This document shows positions 26,247 to 35,330 of a stretch of DNA of 64,000 bases, piece after piece. Made by a program: the position numbers and the translations under genes. The notes under the pieces were generated by a model. The model ran no database searches, was not told where the DNA came from, and saw nothing but the letters and a program-made list of their open reading frames with translations. The stretch comes from Bog-532 sp963742875 (GTDB lineage Bacteria; Actinomycetota; Actinomycetes; Streptosporangiales; Streptosporangiaceae): the NCBI GenBank assembly GCA_963742875.1, contig CAVUNO010000026.1, positions 1,116,001-1,180,000 of the forward strand, given 5' to 3'. Within the stretch, counting starts at the first letter, position 1. Each line of letters opens with the position of its first letter.

Positions 26247-26272
26247 TAATAATCGTGTAGCGATTATATTAA
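26247..26272. promoter_or_regulatory. A/T-rich palindromic operator upstream of ROK gene
   Basis: TAATCG (26250-26255) and CGATTA (26261-26266) flank a five-base centre, with TTAA extensions on both sides. It ends nine bases before the ROK start. In otherwise GC-rich sequence this is a strong candidate operator for the ROK protein and possibly the divergent YihY gene. Confidence 0.65.
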
Positions 26273-26280
26273 GAGCTGCG

Positions 26281-27474
26281 ATGATGACATCCATGACGGC
26301 CCTGCGGACGTCAGCGCAGACAGCGCTGCTGCGCGCGGTCCACGACCAGCCGGGCGGCACGCGCGCGGCGCTCGCTCACGACCTCGGCATACCGAGCGGC
26401 TTCGCGGCCGAGACCGTGGCCCGCCTGGTGGCCATGGAGTTGCTGGCCGAGGAACCGGCGCCGCCCACCGGCAGCCGGGGCCGGCCCACCACCTCGCTGC
26501 GGCCGCATCCGGACGGCCCGCTGGTGGCGGTGGCCGCCATCGCGCAGGAAACCTGGGACGTCGCCGCGGTCCAGCTCGGCGGGACACAGATCGCGTCGGG
26601 GTCCGGAACGCACCAGCGCGACCCGGACCGGGTGCTCGCGGCCGTGGCCGCGCAACTATCCGGCCTGTCCGGCCGGTTCGGCACGCGGATCCGGGCCGCG
26701 GCCGTGTCCGGGCCGGGCACGGTGGTCGGCAGCCGGCTCGTGCACGCCCCCAACCTCGGCTGGCACGATGTCGACCTGTCCGTGCTGTGGCCCCGCTACG
26801 ACCAGGATGTCCCGCTCATCGCCGGGAACGACGCCACCTTCGCCGCGATCGCCGAATCACGTCACGGCGCCGGGTCCGGCGCGGGCACGATGGTGTACCT
26901 GCACATCGAGGCCGGCATCGGCGGGGCCATCGTGGAGGGTGATCGGGTGGTCCTCGGCGCCACCGGAACCGCCGGGGAGTTCGGGCACATGCCGTTCGGG
27001 GATCCGGGGCAGCGATGCCGGTGCGGGGCAATGGGCTGCTGGAACACCAGCGTGGACGGGTACGCCCTGGCCCGGGCGCAGCACGAGTCCCCGCCGGCGG
27101 ACGAGGTCAGCTACATCCGGCGGATACTCGCCGCCACCCGGGCCCGCGAGCCGGCCGCCACGGGGGCGGTGCAGGCCGCCGCACGGTCCCTCGGGCGGGG
27201 CGCGGCCGGCCTCGTCAACGCGCTCGACCCGCACCTCATCACCGTGGGCGGCCTGGGTGCGGAGTTCCTTGACGTTGCGGGGGGACACGTCCTCGCCGCG
27301 TACCAGGACGGGCTGATGGCGTTCCGCTCGCTGCCGGCCCCGCCGCTGATCCCGGCGCGGCTGTCCGGCGACGGACCGCTGCTGGGCGCGGCCGAGCTGT
27401 GCTTCGACCGGGTGCTCACCGACGAGGGCATGCAGGCCTGGACGGCCGGGCTCGCGTCGCGGGACGACCGCTAA
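26281..27474 (+). CDS. ROK family regulator or sugar kinase-like protein
   Basis: The 397-residue protein has an N-terminal HTH-like segment (LLRAVHDQPGGTRAALAHDL then GIPSGFAAETVARL) and a ROK fold: GNDATFAAIAESRHGAGSGA, HIEAGIGGAIVEGDRVVLGA, and a zinc-type CRCGAMGCWNTSVDG loop. The catalytic Asp of glucokinases is present as ND in AGNDATF, but the N-terminal phosphate loop is degenerate, so regulation is likelier than catalysis. Starts at 26281, 26284 or 26293 are possible. The stop overlaps the convergent MerR gene by four bases. Confidence 0.85.
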   Translation: MMTSMTALRTSAQTALLRAVHDQPGGTRAALAHDLGIPSGFAAETVARLVAMELLAEEPAPPTGSRGRPTTSLRPHPDGPLVAVAAIAQETWDVAAVQLGGTQIASGSGTHQRDPDRVLAAVAAQLSGLSGRFGTRIRAAAVSGPGTVVGSRLVHAPNLGWHDVDLSVLWPRYDQDVPLIAGNDATFAAIAESRHGAGSGAGTMVYLHIEAGIGGAIVEGDRVVLGATGTAGEFGHMPFGDPGQRCRCGAMGCWNTSVDGYALARAQHESPPADEVSYIRRILAATRAREPAATGAVQAAARSLGRGAAGLVNALDPHLITVGGLGAEFLDVAGGHVLAAYQDGLMAFRSLPAPPLIPARLSGDGPLLGAAELCFDRVLTDEGMQAWTAGLASRDDR

Positions 27475-28361
27475 GGCGGGCTCCCGCCGCCGCCCCGGCT
27501 CAGGTAATCGAAGGTCCGCTCCAGCAGCCCACCGGCCCGGCGCAGATCGGCTGAGCTGGCGTCGGCCTCCTCACCGAGCCGCGCCTGCAGCGGGGCGGGG
27601 GACTCGAAGCCAGCCGCGGCGGCCAGTCCGGCCCCGATCCGCGCGGCACTGCGGACCATCTGGGGGTCCACCGACCACACCATCTCGAAGGTCCGGTCCG
27701 GGTCCCGGCGCGATTCCTGCCCGGGGCGCTCCCACGCCGCCAGGCACGCGGGGTTGTCCTCGGCGTCGCAGATCAGCGCCCACTCGCGGCGCAGTGGCGA
27801 GTCCCCGGCAATCGGAATCTCCGCGATCGGCCCCGGCTGATCCCGGCGCTCGCCGAAATCGGCGAAGACCACCGTCTGCTGCGCGGTGCCGGCCAGGTCC
27901 GTCCAGCGCGGGCGGGCGGCGCGGTAGAAGCGCACCCGCTGGAAACAGCCCACCAGGACCGGGTGCTGGGCCCGGGCGCAGCACTCGTCCTCGATCGCGT
28001 GGGTCACGGCCAGGAGCATGGTCTTCGCCATGACGTGCACGGGCAGATCGGGATGACGGCGGCGCAGCCCGGCGAAGATCGATGTCTCCCGGAACGGCAC
28101 GGCCCCGGATAGAGCGTGCGCCACCGCCGCGGACAGCGACAGGCCCTGGGCCCGCCCGCGCAGCACCTCGGCGAGCAGGGCACAGTCTGCCTCCCGGTAG
28201 CGCCGCCGCCCGTTCGGCAACCGCTCCGGCCGGGGCAGCCCGTAACGCTGTTCCCAGTTCCGCAGCCCGGGGACGGCAATACCGGTCCGCCGGGAGACCT
28301 CGCCGATCGACAGCACGGCGGGGTCGTCGCCTGGCGGTTCCTCCGCCGTTGTAGACTTCAT
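27471..28361 (-). CDS. MerR-type HTH regulator with DICT sensory domain
   Basis: The 296-residue protein starts MKSTTAEE and has a MerR winged helix (SIGEVSRRTGIAVPGLRNWE, QRYGLPRPERLPNGRRRYRE) and then a DICT domain (residues ~95-235, FRETSIFAGLRRRHPDLPVH, FADFGERRDQPGPIAEIPIA), found in light- or redox-linked actinobacterial and cyanobacterial regulators. It is divergent from a WhiB gene, and two palindromes lie in the gap. ATG 28361 overlaps one palindrome, so the mRNA may be leaderless or start very close. Confidence 0.85.
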   Translation of the reverse strand: MKSTTAEEPPGDDPAVLSIGEVSRRTGIAVPGLRNWEQRYGLPRPERLPNGRRRYREADCALLAEVLRGRAQGLSLSAAVAHALSGAVPFRETSIFAGLRRRHPDLPVHVMAKTMLLAVTHAIEDECCARAQHPVLVGCFQRVRFYRAARPRWTDLAGTAQQTVVFADFGERRDQPGPIAEIPIAGDSPLRREWALICDAEDNPACLAAWERPGQESRRDPDRTFEMVWSVDPQMVRSAARIGAGLAAAAGFESPAPLQARLGEEADASSADLRRAGGLLERTFDYLSRGGGGSPP

Positions 28362-28396
28362 CAAGTTGATGACTCCAAGCTCGTCACGTTGACGAG
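28359..28396. promoter_or_regulatory. Two palindromes in the MerR-DICT/WhiB divergent promoter
   Basis: CATCAAGTTGATG (28359-28371) and CTCGTCACGTTGACGAG (28380-28396) are both inverted repeats, 21 and 25 bases apart by centre. They share the TCA...TGA half-site and probably bind the MerR-type regulator, controlling its own gene and whiB. Confidence 0.65.
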
Positions 28397-28420
28397 ATAA
28401 TAGCGCGTGAGGAGGACGCA

Positions 28421-28807
28421 GTGACGATCGCCTCCCGTATCGACGGCCGCACCCGCCACCATGTCCCCGGTGACCTGAACCCTCCCGGCCGGCGCCACCC
28501 TCCGGTGCAGCGCGTGTACCCCACGCTCCCGGCCGACCCAGACCCGGCCTGGTGGCGGGAATCGGCCGCCTGCCGCCAGGCCGACCCCGAGCTGTTCTTC
28601 CCGATCAGCTCGATCGGCCGGGGTGCGGTCGAAGCCCAGCAGGCCAAGGCGGTCTGCGCCCGCTGCCCGGTCCGGCCGCGCTGCCTGGACTTCGCGCTGG
28701 CCACGGGCCAGGAGTTCGGCATCTGGGGCGGCTACGACGAGCGGGAGCTCCGGCTGCTGCGCCGCGAAGGACGCGCCGCCACCGAAGTCCCGGAAAGCGC
28801 CGGCTGA
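28421..28807 (+). CDS. WhiB-like iron-sulfur regulator
   Basis: The 128-residue protein starts at GTG 28421 after GAGGAGG. It has four Cys (51, 79, 82, 88; CxxC within CARCPVRPRC) that hold a [4Fe-4S] cluster, the GIWGGYDERE turn, and a basic C-terminal tail (LRLLRREGR). WhiB proteins bind sigma-factor region 4 and respond to NO, O2 or redox. It is controlled together with the divergent MerR-DICT regulator by the palindromes in between. Confidence 0.95.
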   Translation: MTIASRIDGRTRHHVPGDLNPPGRRHPPVQRVYPTLPADPDPAWWRESAACRQADPELFFPISSIGRGAVEAQQAKAVCARCPVRPRCLDFALATGQEFGIWGGYDERELRLLRREGRAATEVPESAG

Positions 28808-29212
28808 CCTCCCGGCCCCCAGCTCCCGGCACTGACCGGCAGGCCGCCCCAGCTCAGTGGCCAGCGGATGATTCCGCTGGTCGGGGCGGGTCCCGGTCGG
28901 CGAGGCCGGAGGGATCAGGTGCTGCGCAGGCGGATGTTCTCACGCTGGACCCGTACTAAGACACCGTTGCGCTCCGATGGGTCTGGGCCTTTCCGGGACA
29001 TAAGAATGCGGGCGCGCACATACTTGTTTCGCCATTACGACTGGCCGCTCGTCATTTAGGTCAGCTATAACCCAGCACACAGCTTTTGCTATAAACCGGA
29101 AAGCCCGGATCGGCGCGTCTGTCACCAGGCGATAAGGCTCGTCCGGGTCTGGTGACTTTGCCGCAGGTGAGCGATGCTTTTTCTGTTATATCCTCAGCAC
29201 CCAGGTGGCGCC
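28808..29212. other. Non-coding leader region before the chaperone/GTPase operon
   Basis: About 400 bases without a gene. The part from 28960 to 29200 is clearly A/T-richer than the surroundings (for example a TTATAT at about 29187), consistent with a promoter, but I could not find a CIRCE or HAIR heat-shock operator. Confidence 0.4.
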
Positions 29213-29842
29213 GTGACCGAGAAAGACGAGGATCGAACCGCGCTGGAAGAGACACCGGCGCACCCAGCGGTGGAACCGGGCCCGGCGGAGGAATCCCCGC
29301 CGCCAGCGGTCGGCGACGCCCTGGCGGTGCTGGGCGAACTGGCCGGCCGCTTCGACAAGGTAGAGGGGCACCTGTCGGAGTTTCACCGGCGCTCGGCACA
29401 TCGCGAATCGCTTATCGACCGGTTGCACGAGGAGAACCAGCGGCTCCGCGGCGGAATCGGGCGGGTCGTCCTGGAGCCCGTGGTCGCGGACCTGATCCGA
29501 CTGTATGACCAGCTGAGCCGGGAAGCACGCCGGCTCGGCGGACAGCACGGGCGGCTGCTGTCGTCGTTCGCCGAGGACGTCGCGCAGATCCTGGACCGCT
29601 GCGGATACGAGGTCTTCTCCGCGGAGCCCGGCGATCCCTTTCTGCGCGAGCGGCACCGCCCGCTGGCCGTGGTGCCCTGCGACGACGAATCCGGGCACAA
29701 CACGGTGGCCGAGGTGGTCGCGGCCGGGTTCGTCGAGCGCGACACGGGCCGGGTCAGGCGCCCGTTGCACGCCCGTTTTCACCAGTACTCCCCCGGAAGC
29801 GGCGAGACCGGGCAGGCCCCCGGCGAAGCGCACTCACAGTGA
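29213..29842 (+). CDS. GrpE-like nucleotide exchange factor
   Basis: The 209-residue protein has a long N-terminal acidic tail, a coiled-coil (RFDKVEGHLSEFHRRSAHRE, then LIDRLHEENQRLR) and a GrpE head (VLEPVVADLIRLYDQLSREA, then DILDRCGYEVF-like region). It would speed ADP release from the Hsp70 encoded six bases downstream. It is divergent from housekeeping GrpE and belongs to this operon. GTG 29213 follows AGGTGG. Confidence 0.8.
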   Translation: MTEKDEDRTALEETPAHPAVEPGPAEESPPPAVGDALAVLGELAGRFDKVEGHLSEFHRRSAHRESLIDRLHEENQRLRGGIGRVVLEPVVADLIRLYDQLSREARRLGGQHGRLLSSFAEDVAQILDRCGYEVFSAEPGDPFLRERHRPLAVVPCDDESGHNTVAEVVAAGFVERDTGRVRRPLHARFHQYSPGSGETGQAPGEAHSQ

Positions 29843-29848
29843 GGCAAC

Positions 29849-31492
29849 ATGGCTACCTACGGAATTGACCTGGGCACCACCTACTCCTGCATCGCGTACG
29901 TGGACGAGACGGGACGGCCGGTCGTGCTGAAGAGCGCGGTGGGAGAAGACACCACGCCGTCCGTGGTGTACTTCGAGTCGCCCGAGAACGTGGTCGTCGG
30001 CCAGCAGGCGAAGGATTCCGCCCTGCTCGCCCCGCACCTGGTCGTGGAGCTGATCAAGCGGCAGATGGGACAGGACGCCCACTACCCGTTCCACGGGCAG
30101 GACCACACACCCGAGTCGATCTCCGCGCTGATCCTGCGTGAGCTGGCCCGGGCCGCCCGCGAACAGACCGGCGAGGAGGTCCATGACGTGGTCATCACCG
30201 TGCCGGCGTATTTCGGCGTCCTGGAGCGCGAGGCCACCCGTAAGGCCGGGCAGATCGCCGGGCTGAACGTGCTCGACGTCATCGCCGAGCCGGTGGCCGC
30301 CGCGCTGAGCTACGAGACGCTCGACCACGGCAGCGACCTGCGGCACATCTTCATCTACGACCTCGGCGGCGGGACGTTGGACACCACCGTTATCCGCATC
30401 GACGGTGACGACATCCAGGTCGTGTGCACCGACGGCAACCACCACCTGGGCGGGGCCGACTGGGATTCCGCGGTCATCAATTTCCTGCTGAACGGCTTCA
30501 CCGAAGAGCACCCCCAGCTCGATCCGGCGGCCGACGAGCAGTTCATGCAGGACCTTGCCAGCTCCGCGGAGCAGCTCAAGAAACAGCTCAGTGCCACCCA
30601 GGCGCGCCGGTACAACGTGCGGTTCGACGGTCAGGTCGAGCCGCTCGAGCTGACCCGGGAACACCTGGAAGAGCTCACGTCGGAACTGCTCGAACGCACC
30701 ATGGAGATCACCGAGAGGACGATCGCCACCGCGCGGGAAAAGGGCGTCGGGCACTTCGACGACGTCCTGCTGGTCGGCGGCATGACCATCGCGCCGGCCA
30801 TCGCGCATGCGCTCCGGGAGCGGTTCGGGCTGGCGGCCCGGCTGCAGGATCCGCACCTGGCCGTGGCCAAGGGCGCCGCCCTGTTCGCCCTCATGCAGAA
30901 GGTGAAGGAGGGTCTGGCGGGCACCGCGGAGCACGGCACGGACGCGGGCACGGACGCGGGCACCACCCGGGAGGTGGCGGACCAGCTCGGGATCAGCGAG
31001 GAGCAGGTCCGCAGCATCGCGCGCAAACGGGTGGCGACCGTCGTGCCGCGCGCCTTCGGGCTCAAGGTCGTCGACATTAAGGACCCCGTGTTCGCCACGG
31101 ATCCGGACCGCGCCCGGCATTACATCGTGCACCTGCTCACGGCGAACACCCCGCTGCCGGCCGACACCGGCCCGGAAACGTTCCGCACGGTCAAGGACGA
31201 TCAGCGCGAGGTCAGCCTGGAGGTCTGGGAACAGGCCGGTTCGGTCGCCTCCGAGGAAATCGAGCACAACACGCACATCGGCGAGGGCGTCCTCAGCGAG
31301 CTGCCGGCCCGCCCGGCCGGGGCACCGTTCCAGGTCGTCTTCCACATCACCGAGACCGGGCTGCTGAAGGTGCACGGCCACGACGCCGACTCCGGCCGCG
31401 AGGTGCGTTTCGAGATCCAGATCGGCGGTCTCGACGAGGCCGAGATGCGGCGGGCCACCAGCGCGGTGGCCCGCTACGAGGTGAACGGATAG
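29849..31492 (+). CDS. Divergent, lid-less Hsp70 (DnaK-like) chaperone
   Basis: The 547-residue protein has an Hsp70 nucleotide-binding domain: MATYGIDLGTTYSCIAYVDE, VVITVPAYFGVLEREATRKA, IYDLGGGTLDTTVIRI, and LLVGGMTIAPAIAHALRERF. Residues ~360-400 hold an inserted linker with a TDAGTDAG repeat and a helical piece before AFGLKVVDIKD. A beta-sandwich substrate domain follows, but the alpha-helical lid is absent (DnaK is usually ~610-640 residues). AEPVAAALSY replaces NEPTAAALAY. It pairs with the adjacent GrpE and is likely dedicated to loading or controlling the GTPases downstream. Confidence 0.9.
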   Translation: MATYGIDLGTTYSCIAYVDETGRPVVLKSAVGEDTTPSVVYFESPENVVVGQQAKDSALLAPHLVVELIKRQMGQDAHYPFHGQDHTPESISALILRELARAAREQTGEEVHDVVITVPAYFGVLEREATRKAGQIAGLNVLDVIAEPVAAALSYETLDHGSDLRHIFIYDLGGGTLDTTVIRIDGDDIQVVCTDGNHHLGGADWDSAVINFLLNGFTEEHPQLDPAADEQFMQDLASSAEQLKKQLSATQARRYNVRFDGQVEPLELTREHLEELTSELLERTMEITERTIATAREKGVGHFDDVLLVGGMTIAPAIAHALRERFGLAARLQDPHLAVAKGAALFALMQKVKEGLAGTAEHGTDAGTDAGTTREVADQLGISEEQVRSIARKRVATVVPRAFGLKVVDIKDPVFATDPDRARHYIVHLLTANTPLPADTGPETFRTVKDDQREVSLEVWEQAGSVASEEIEHNTHIGEGVLSELPARPAGAPFQVVFHITETGLLKVHGHDADSGREVRFEIQIGGLDEAEMRRATSAVARYEVNG

Positions 31493-34145
31493 GTGGACTG
31501 GGATCGGGAGGGGTACCGCCGCGACGTACTGGACCCGGCGCGGCGGTCCGGCAACGTGCCTCCCCCCGATCTGTACGTGCGGTACGGCCTGCCGGGCGAC
31601 ATCGGCGACCCGGGGGTGTTCGCCGCGCACATTGCGGCGGTCCTCGGCTACTGGCGCGAGCTGGCGAACAGCCGGACGTACGCCCCGCTCGCCCAGGCCC
31701 TGATCACGGCGCACGGCACGCTGGACCGGAACGGGCGGCTCACCCTGCGACGTTTCACCGAGGGCCAGGCACACGCCCGCCAGGAGTCCCTGGAACGGCT
31801 GACGCGCCTGGCCGACACCGAAGCGGGCGCGGCCACGCACGCCGGGCCGGCCACGGTGACCCGGCTGCGCGACGCCGCCGGCGGGACGGTCAGCGACGCC
31901 GACGTCGCTGCGGCGCTCCGGTCGGCGGGTGTCCGGGTCGTCACGGAATTCCCGTCCCTGCCCCCCGCTCCGCACCCCAAGCAGGCCGACCTGGCCCGGT
32001 ACCTCAAGCCGCTCGGCCGGTCACTGTCGGCCGAGGTCGTCTTCGGTGACGCCGTGGCCGCCGGCTTCCGGCTCCTGGGCGGGTTCCGGCTGGCCGACGG
32101 GCGGTCGCTGGACACCGGCGCGATCGCCGCGGCGCGGGGCCGGGTGGACGCCCGGCCCTACACGGATCCGGCCAGGGCGCCCAGCGAGAACGTCCTGGCC
32201 ATCCTGCGCACCGCGGCGCGCCAGCCCGGAGAGCTGGACACGCTGCTGCTTTCTGAGGTCGTCGAACCGCTGCGGCAGCTGGCGCGCGCCGGGTTCCTCC
32301 AGCGGGGCATCGCCAGCCAGGCCGCCGAGCTCGGCCTGGACGAGAACGAGGCCGGGCTGATCGCGGCCGCCGTCCTCGCCCCCGACACTCTCGAGAGCCA
32401 GCGCCAGCAGGTCACGAACGAGCTGGCCGGGGGCAGGCTCCGCAGCGCGCAGCGGCTGGGGGCTGGACTGCCCGCCACCGATCCGCTGCACGAGCGGCTC
32501 GCGGCCCTGGACGCCGAGGTCGCCGAGCTCAGCCGGCGCGCCGACGCCGAACGGGCTCAGGACCAGCCTGAACGGGCGGCCAGCCTGCTGGCCCAGGCCG
32601 TGAACCTGGCCCGCGACGACGCCGGCCTGTCCGGGCGACTGGCCGCGCTGCCGCCGCCGGCGCCCCGCCCGGCGACGGCCCGGCTGGACGGGGACCACGT
32701 GGTGGTCATCTGGACCCCCAGCCCGGAGCTGGCCGGCCGCGTTCATTACCGGGTCATGCGCGGCCAGGACCTGGCCCCCGCCTCGCCCGCCGAAGGCACG
32801 CCCGTGCTCACGCGAACCGGACCGCACAGCGCCGAGGACACCGAGGCGCCGCCGGGGGCGGAGCTCTTCTACAGCGTCTTCGCCGGCCGCGGCGGCGAGG
32901 CCTGGTCGCCGCCAGCCGTGGCACCGCCGGTGATGTTCATACCGGACGTCACAGACATATCCGTAATGGCCGCCGAGACCTCGGCCGCCGTTACCTGGCG
33001 GCCGCATCCCGGGACGGAACGGATCCTGGTCGTCCGGGATGAGGACCGCGCGCCCCGGGCCCTGGACGAGGGGACACCGGTCGAGACGGTACTCACCGGG
33101 TTCACCGACACCGGACTGCGCACGGGGACCGAATACTACTACCGGATCGTGGCGGCCTACCGGACCCCTGGCGGCCAGCGCCATCTCTCGCCCGGGGTCG
33201 TCGAGCGGGCCGTACCCGAGCCCCAACTTGAGGCCGTCACCGACCTGGGCATCGCCGGGCCCGCCGAAGGCGCGCGCGTGGTGATGGCCAGCTGGACGCC
33301 TCCGGCGTACGGTCAGGTGCGGCTCGCGCTGGGGAGCAAGCCGCCGCCGTGGCCGCCCGGCACCGTGCTGCGGCCCGGGGAAACGGCCCGGCTCCGGGTC
33401 ATCTCCGGGGTGCCGCGCCGCGGCCGCGACGGACGCGAGACGCTGGAGGTCCGCCTGCGGCCGGGCCGTCACTACCTGCTGGCGCTGACCGTAGGACGCA
33501 ACGTCTCGGTGGTCGGCCAGGCGACCGAGGTCCAGCTGGCCGAACCGGTCCGCGAGCTGACCGCGCACCGGATGCACGACGAGGTGCGGCTGGGCTGGGT
33601 CTGGCCCGGCGGCGCGACCGACGCGCTGGTGCGGTGGCCGGGCGGCGAGCACCGTTGCTCCCGCCGCGTCTACGACGACGAGGGCGGCGTGGTGGTCACG
33701 GTCGGGCCCGCGGAGGTGGCCATCGAGGTCCGCGCGCTCTACCCGCAGCCCAGCGGCCGGGCTCACCGCACCGGCCGCGCAGGTCCGGGTGCCCGCCCGG
33801 GGGATGGCGGTCCACTACCGTATCCGCCGGGCGAGCCGCTGGCACCCGCAGCGGCGGCTCGTCGAACTGTCCGCCGAGCGGGAAACCCGGCTGCCCGCCC
33901 TGATCGTCGTGCAGTCCACCGGCCCGTACGCTCCGGACGACCCGGCCGAGGGGGAAACGGTGGAGCGGGCCGGACCGCAGCCCATCGCGCCGGGCCAGCC
34001 GGTGACGATCGCCGTGGAGGTGACGAAGCGGCCCATCTGGCTGGCCTGCTTCGTCGACCCCGCCACCACCGGGGCGGACGGGGCGGACGGGGCGGGGCAG
34101 GTCCTGCTCTTCCCGCCGCCCGCGGCCGAGATGAGGATCCGGTGA
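31493..34145 (+). CDS. Fibronectin-III-repeat adaptor of the GTPase operon, with a +1 frameshift
   Basis: Starting at GTG 31493, right after the Hsp70 stop, this gene encodes ~883 residues. Residues 1-390 are helical (for example LITAHGTLDRNGRLTLRRFT). From ~392 there are two or three fibronectin-III-like beta domains (ARLDGDHVVVIWTPSPELAG; SAAVTWRPHPGTERILVV; TEYYYRIVAAYRTPG). One extra base near 33755 shifts the frame. The correct end, with RVPARGMAVHYRIRRASRWH, runs to 34145 and overlaps the next gene by four bases. Without correction the frame fuses into the GTPase. I read this as one gene with a sequencing or real indel. Extracellular-type FN3 in a cytoplasmic setting suggests a scaffold. 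Confidence 0.7.
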
Positions 34146-35323
34146 GGCTGGGGTCCAGCCCGCGGCTGTACTGCCCGTACTGCTACGAGGCAACCTCCGC
34201 GCGGCAGATCTGGTTCCGGTGCGCCTGCCGGATCAGCCGGTCCGGCCGGCGCTGCGCCCCGAAGGTCGACCCGGTGCTGCGCGACCGCACCGGCCGCACT
34301 GAGGCGCTGCCGCCGCCGTTCGGCGGCGACGGGCGGCGCAGCTCCGCGCCCTGCCCCGGCTGCGGGGACGAGACCACGATCAGGATCTGCCCGGTCTGCC
34401 ACAGCCGGCTTCCCGTGCAGTTCGGGAAGGTACCCAGCCGGCTGATCGTGCCGATCGGCGCCAAGGAGGCCGGGAAGACGGTGTTCATGACGGTCCTCGT
34501 CCACGAACTGATGCACCAGACGGGGCAGCGGCTCAACGCGGCACTCACCGGCGCCGATGACTCCACTCGCGAGCGGTTCACGTGCGACTACGAGCGGCCG
34601 ATGTACCGGGATTCGGAACTCCTGGCCCCGACGACGACGGCGGCCGGGACGCCGCACCGGGCACCGCTGCTGTTCCGGTTCACCACCGAGGGCCGTGGCC
34701 GCCGTGCACCGCAGCGCACGCTGCTGTCGTTCTTGGACACCGCCGGTGAGGACCTGCGCACGCAGCGGTCCGTGGAGCAATGCGTCCGCTATCTGGGCGC
34801 GGCCGACGGCATCTTGCTGCTGCTGGACCCGCTGCAAATGCCGGGGGCGCGGGGACTGGCCGCGGCGGGCAGCCGGTTGCCCACGCCGGGCACCACCGGC
34901 GACGAACCGGCCAACGTGCTGGAGAACGTCACCGATCTCATCCTGGGCGCCCAGGTGAAAAAACCGCGCGGCCGGATCGGCAAACCGCTCGCCATCGTGT
35001 TCACCAAGATGGACGCGCTGCTGCACGACCTGAAGGACACCAGCCCGCTGCTCCGCCCGCCGCCCCGGACGCCGTACTTCGACGATCGCGACAGCCTGGA
35101 GGTGCATACCGAGATGCAACGGCTGCTCGCCCGGTGGAACGGCTCCCGGATCGATCAGATCGCGCAGCTGAACTATCGCCACTACCGCTATTTCGGGGTA
35201 TCCGCGCTCGGCGAATCACCCACGGCGGACAATCGCGTTTCGGCCCGAGGCATCCGCCCGTACCGGGTGACCAGCCCGATCTTGTGGATCCTCGCGCAGT
35301 TCGGCATCATCCCGGTGAAATGA
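34142..35323 (+). CDS. Zinc-ribbon TRAFAC-type GTPase (double-GTPase family, first member)
   Basis: The 393-residue protein starts at GTG 34142, overlapping the previous stop (GTGA). An N-terminal zinc-binding region has paired cysteines (CPYCYEA, CACRISRSGRRC, CPGCGDE, CPVCHS). The GTPase follows: Walker A GAKEAGKT (106-113), switch II LDTAGED (D199), and base-recognition TKMDAL (D291). C-terminus SPILWILAQFGIIPVK may be a membrane or partner anchor. In predicted GAP1/double-GTPase conflict systems two such GTPases flank a GAP1 protein, exactly as here. Confidence 0.85.
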   Translation: MRLGSSPRLYCPYCYEATSARQIWFRCACRISRSGRRCAPKVDPVLRDRTGRTEALPPPFGGDGRRSSAPCPGCGDETTIRICPVCHSRLPVQFGKVPSRLIVPIGAKEAGKTVFMTVLVHELMHQTGQRLNAALTGADDSTRERFTCDYERPMYRDSELLAPTTTAAGTPHRAPLLFRFTTEGRGRRAPQRTLLSFLDTAGEDLRTQRSVEQCVRYLGAADGILLLLDPLQMPGARGLAAAGSRLPTPGTTGDEPANVLENVTDLILGAQVKKPRGRIGKPLAIVFTKMDALLHDLKDTSPLLRPPPRTPYFDDRDSLEVHTEMQRLLARWNGSRIDQIAQLNYRHYRYFGVSALGESPTADNRVSARGIRPYRVTSPILWILAQFGIIPVK

Positions 35324-35330
35324 GGCGGGC

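Noticed and set aside
28808..29212. A CIRCE or HAIR heat-shock operator in front of the GrpE/Hsp70 genes
   Set aside because: I looked for TTAGCACTC-N9-GAGTGCTAA and CTTGAGT-N7-ACTCAAG and found neither, consistent with this not being the housekeeping chaperone operon.
29834..31975. Long open frame on the minus strand opposite the Hsp70 gene
   Set aside because: It mirrors the real Hsp70 gene, as often happens in GC-rich DNA, and its product is Arg/Gly/Asp-rich without any domain.
31493..35323. A single 1276-residue protein fusing the FN3 protein to the first GTPase
   Set aside because: The last ~130 codons before 34142 have the wrong codon bias and no family sequence in that frame, while the neighbouring frame continues the FN3 protein and ends in a four-base overlap with a proper GTPase start.
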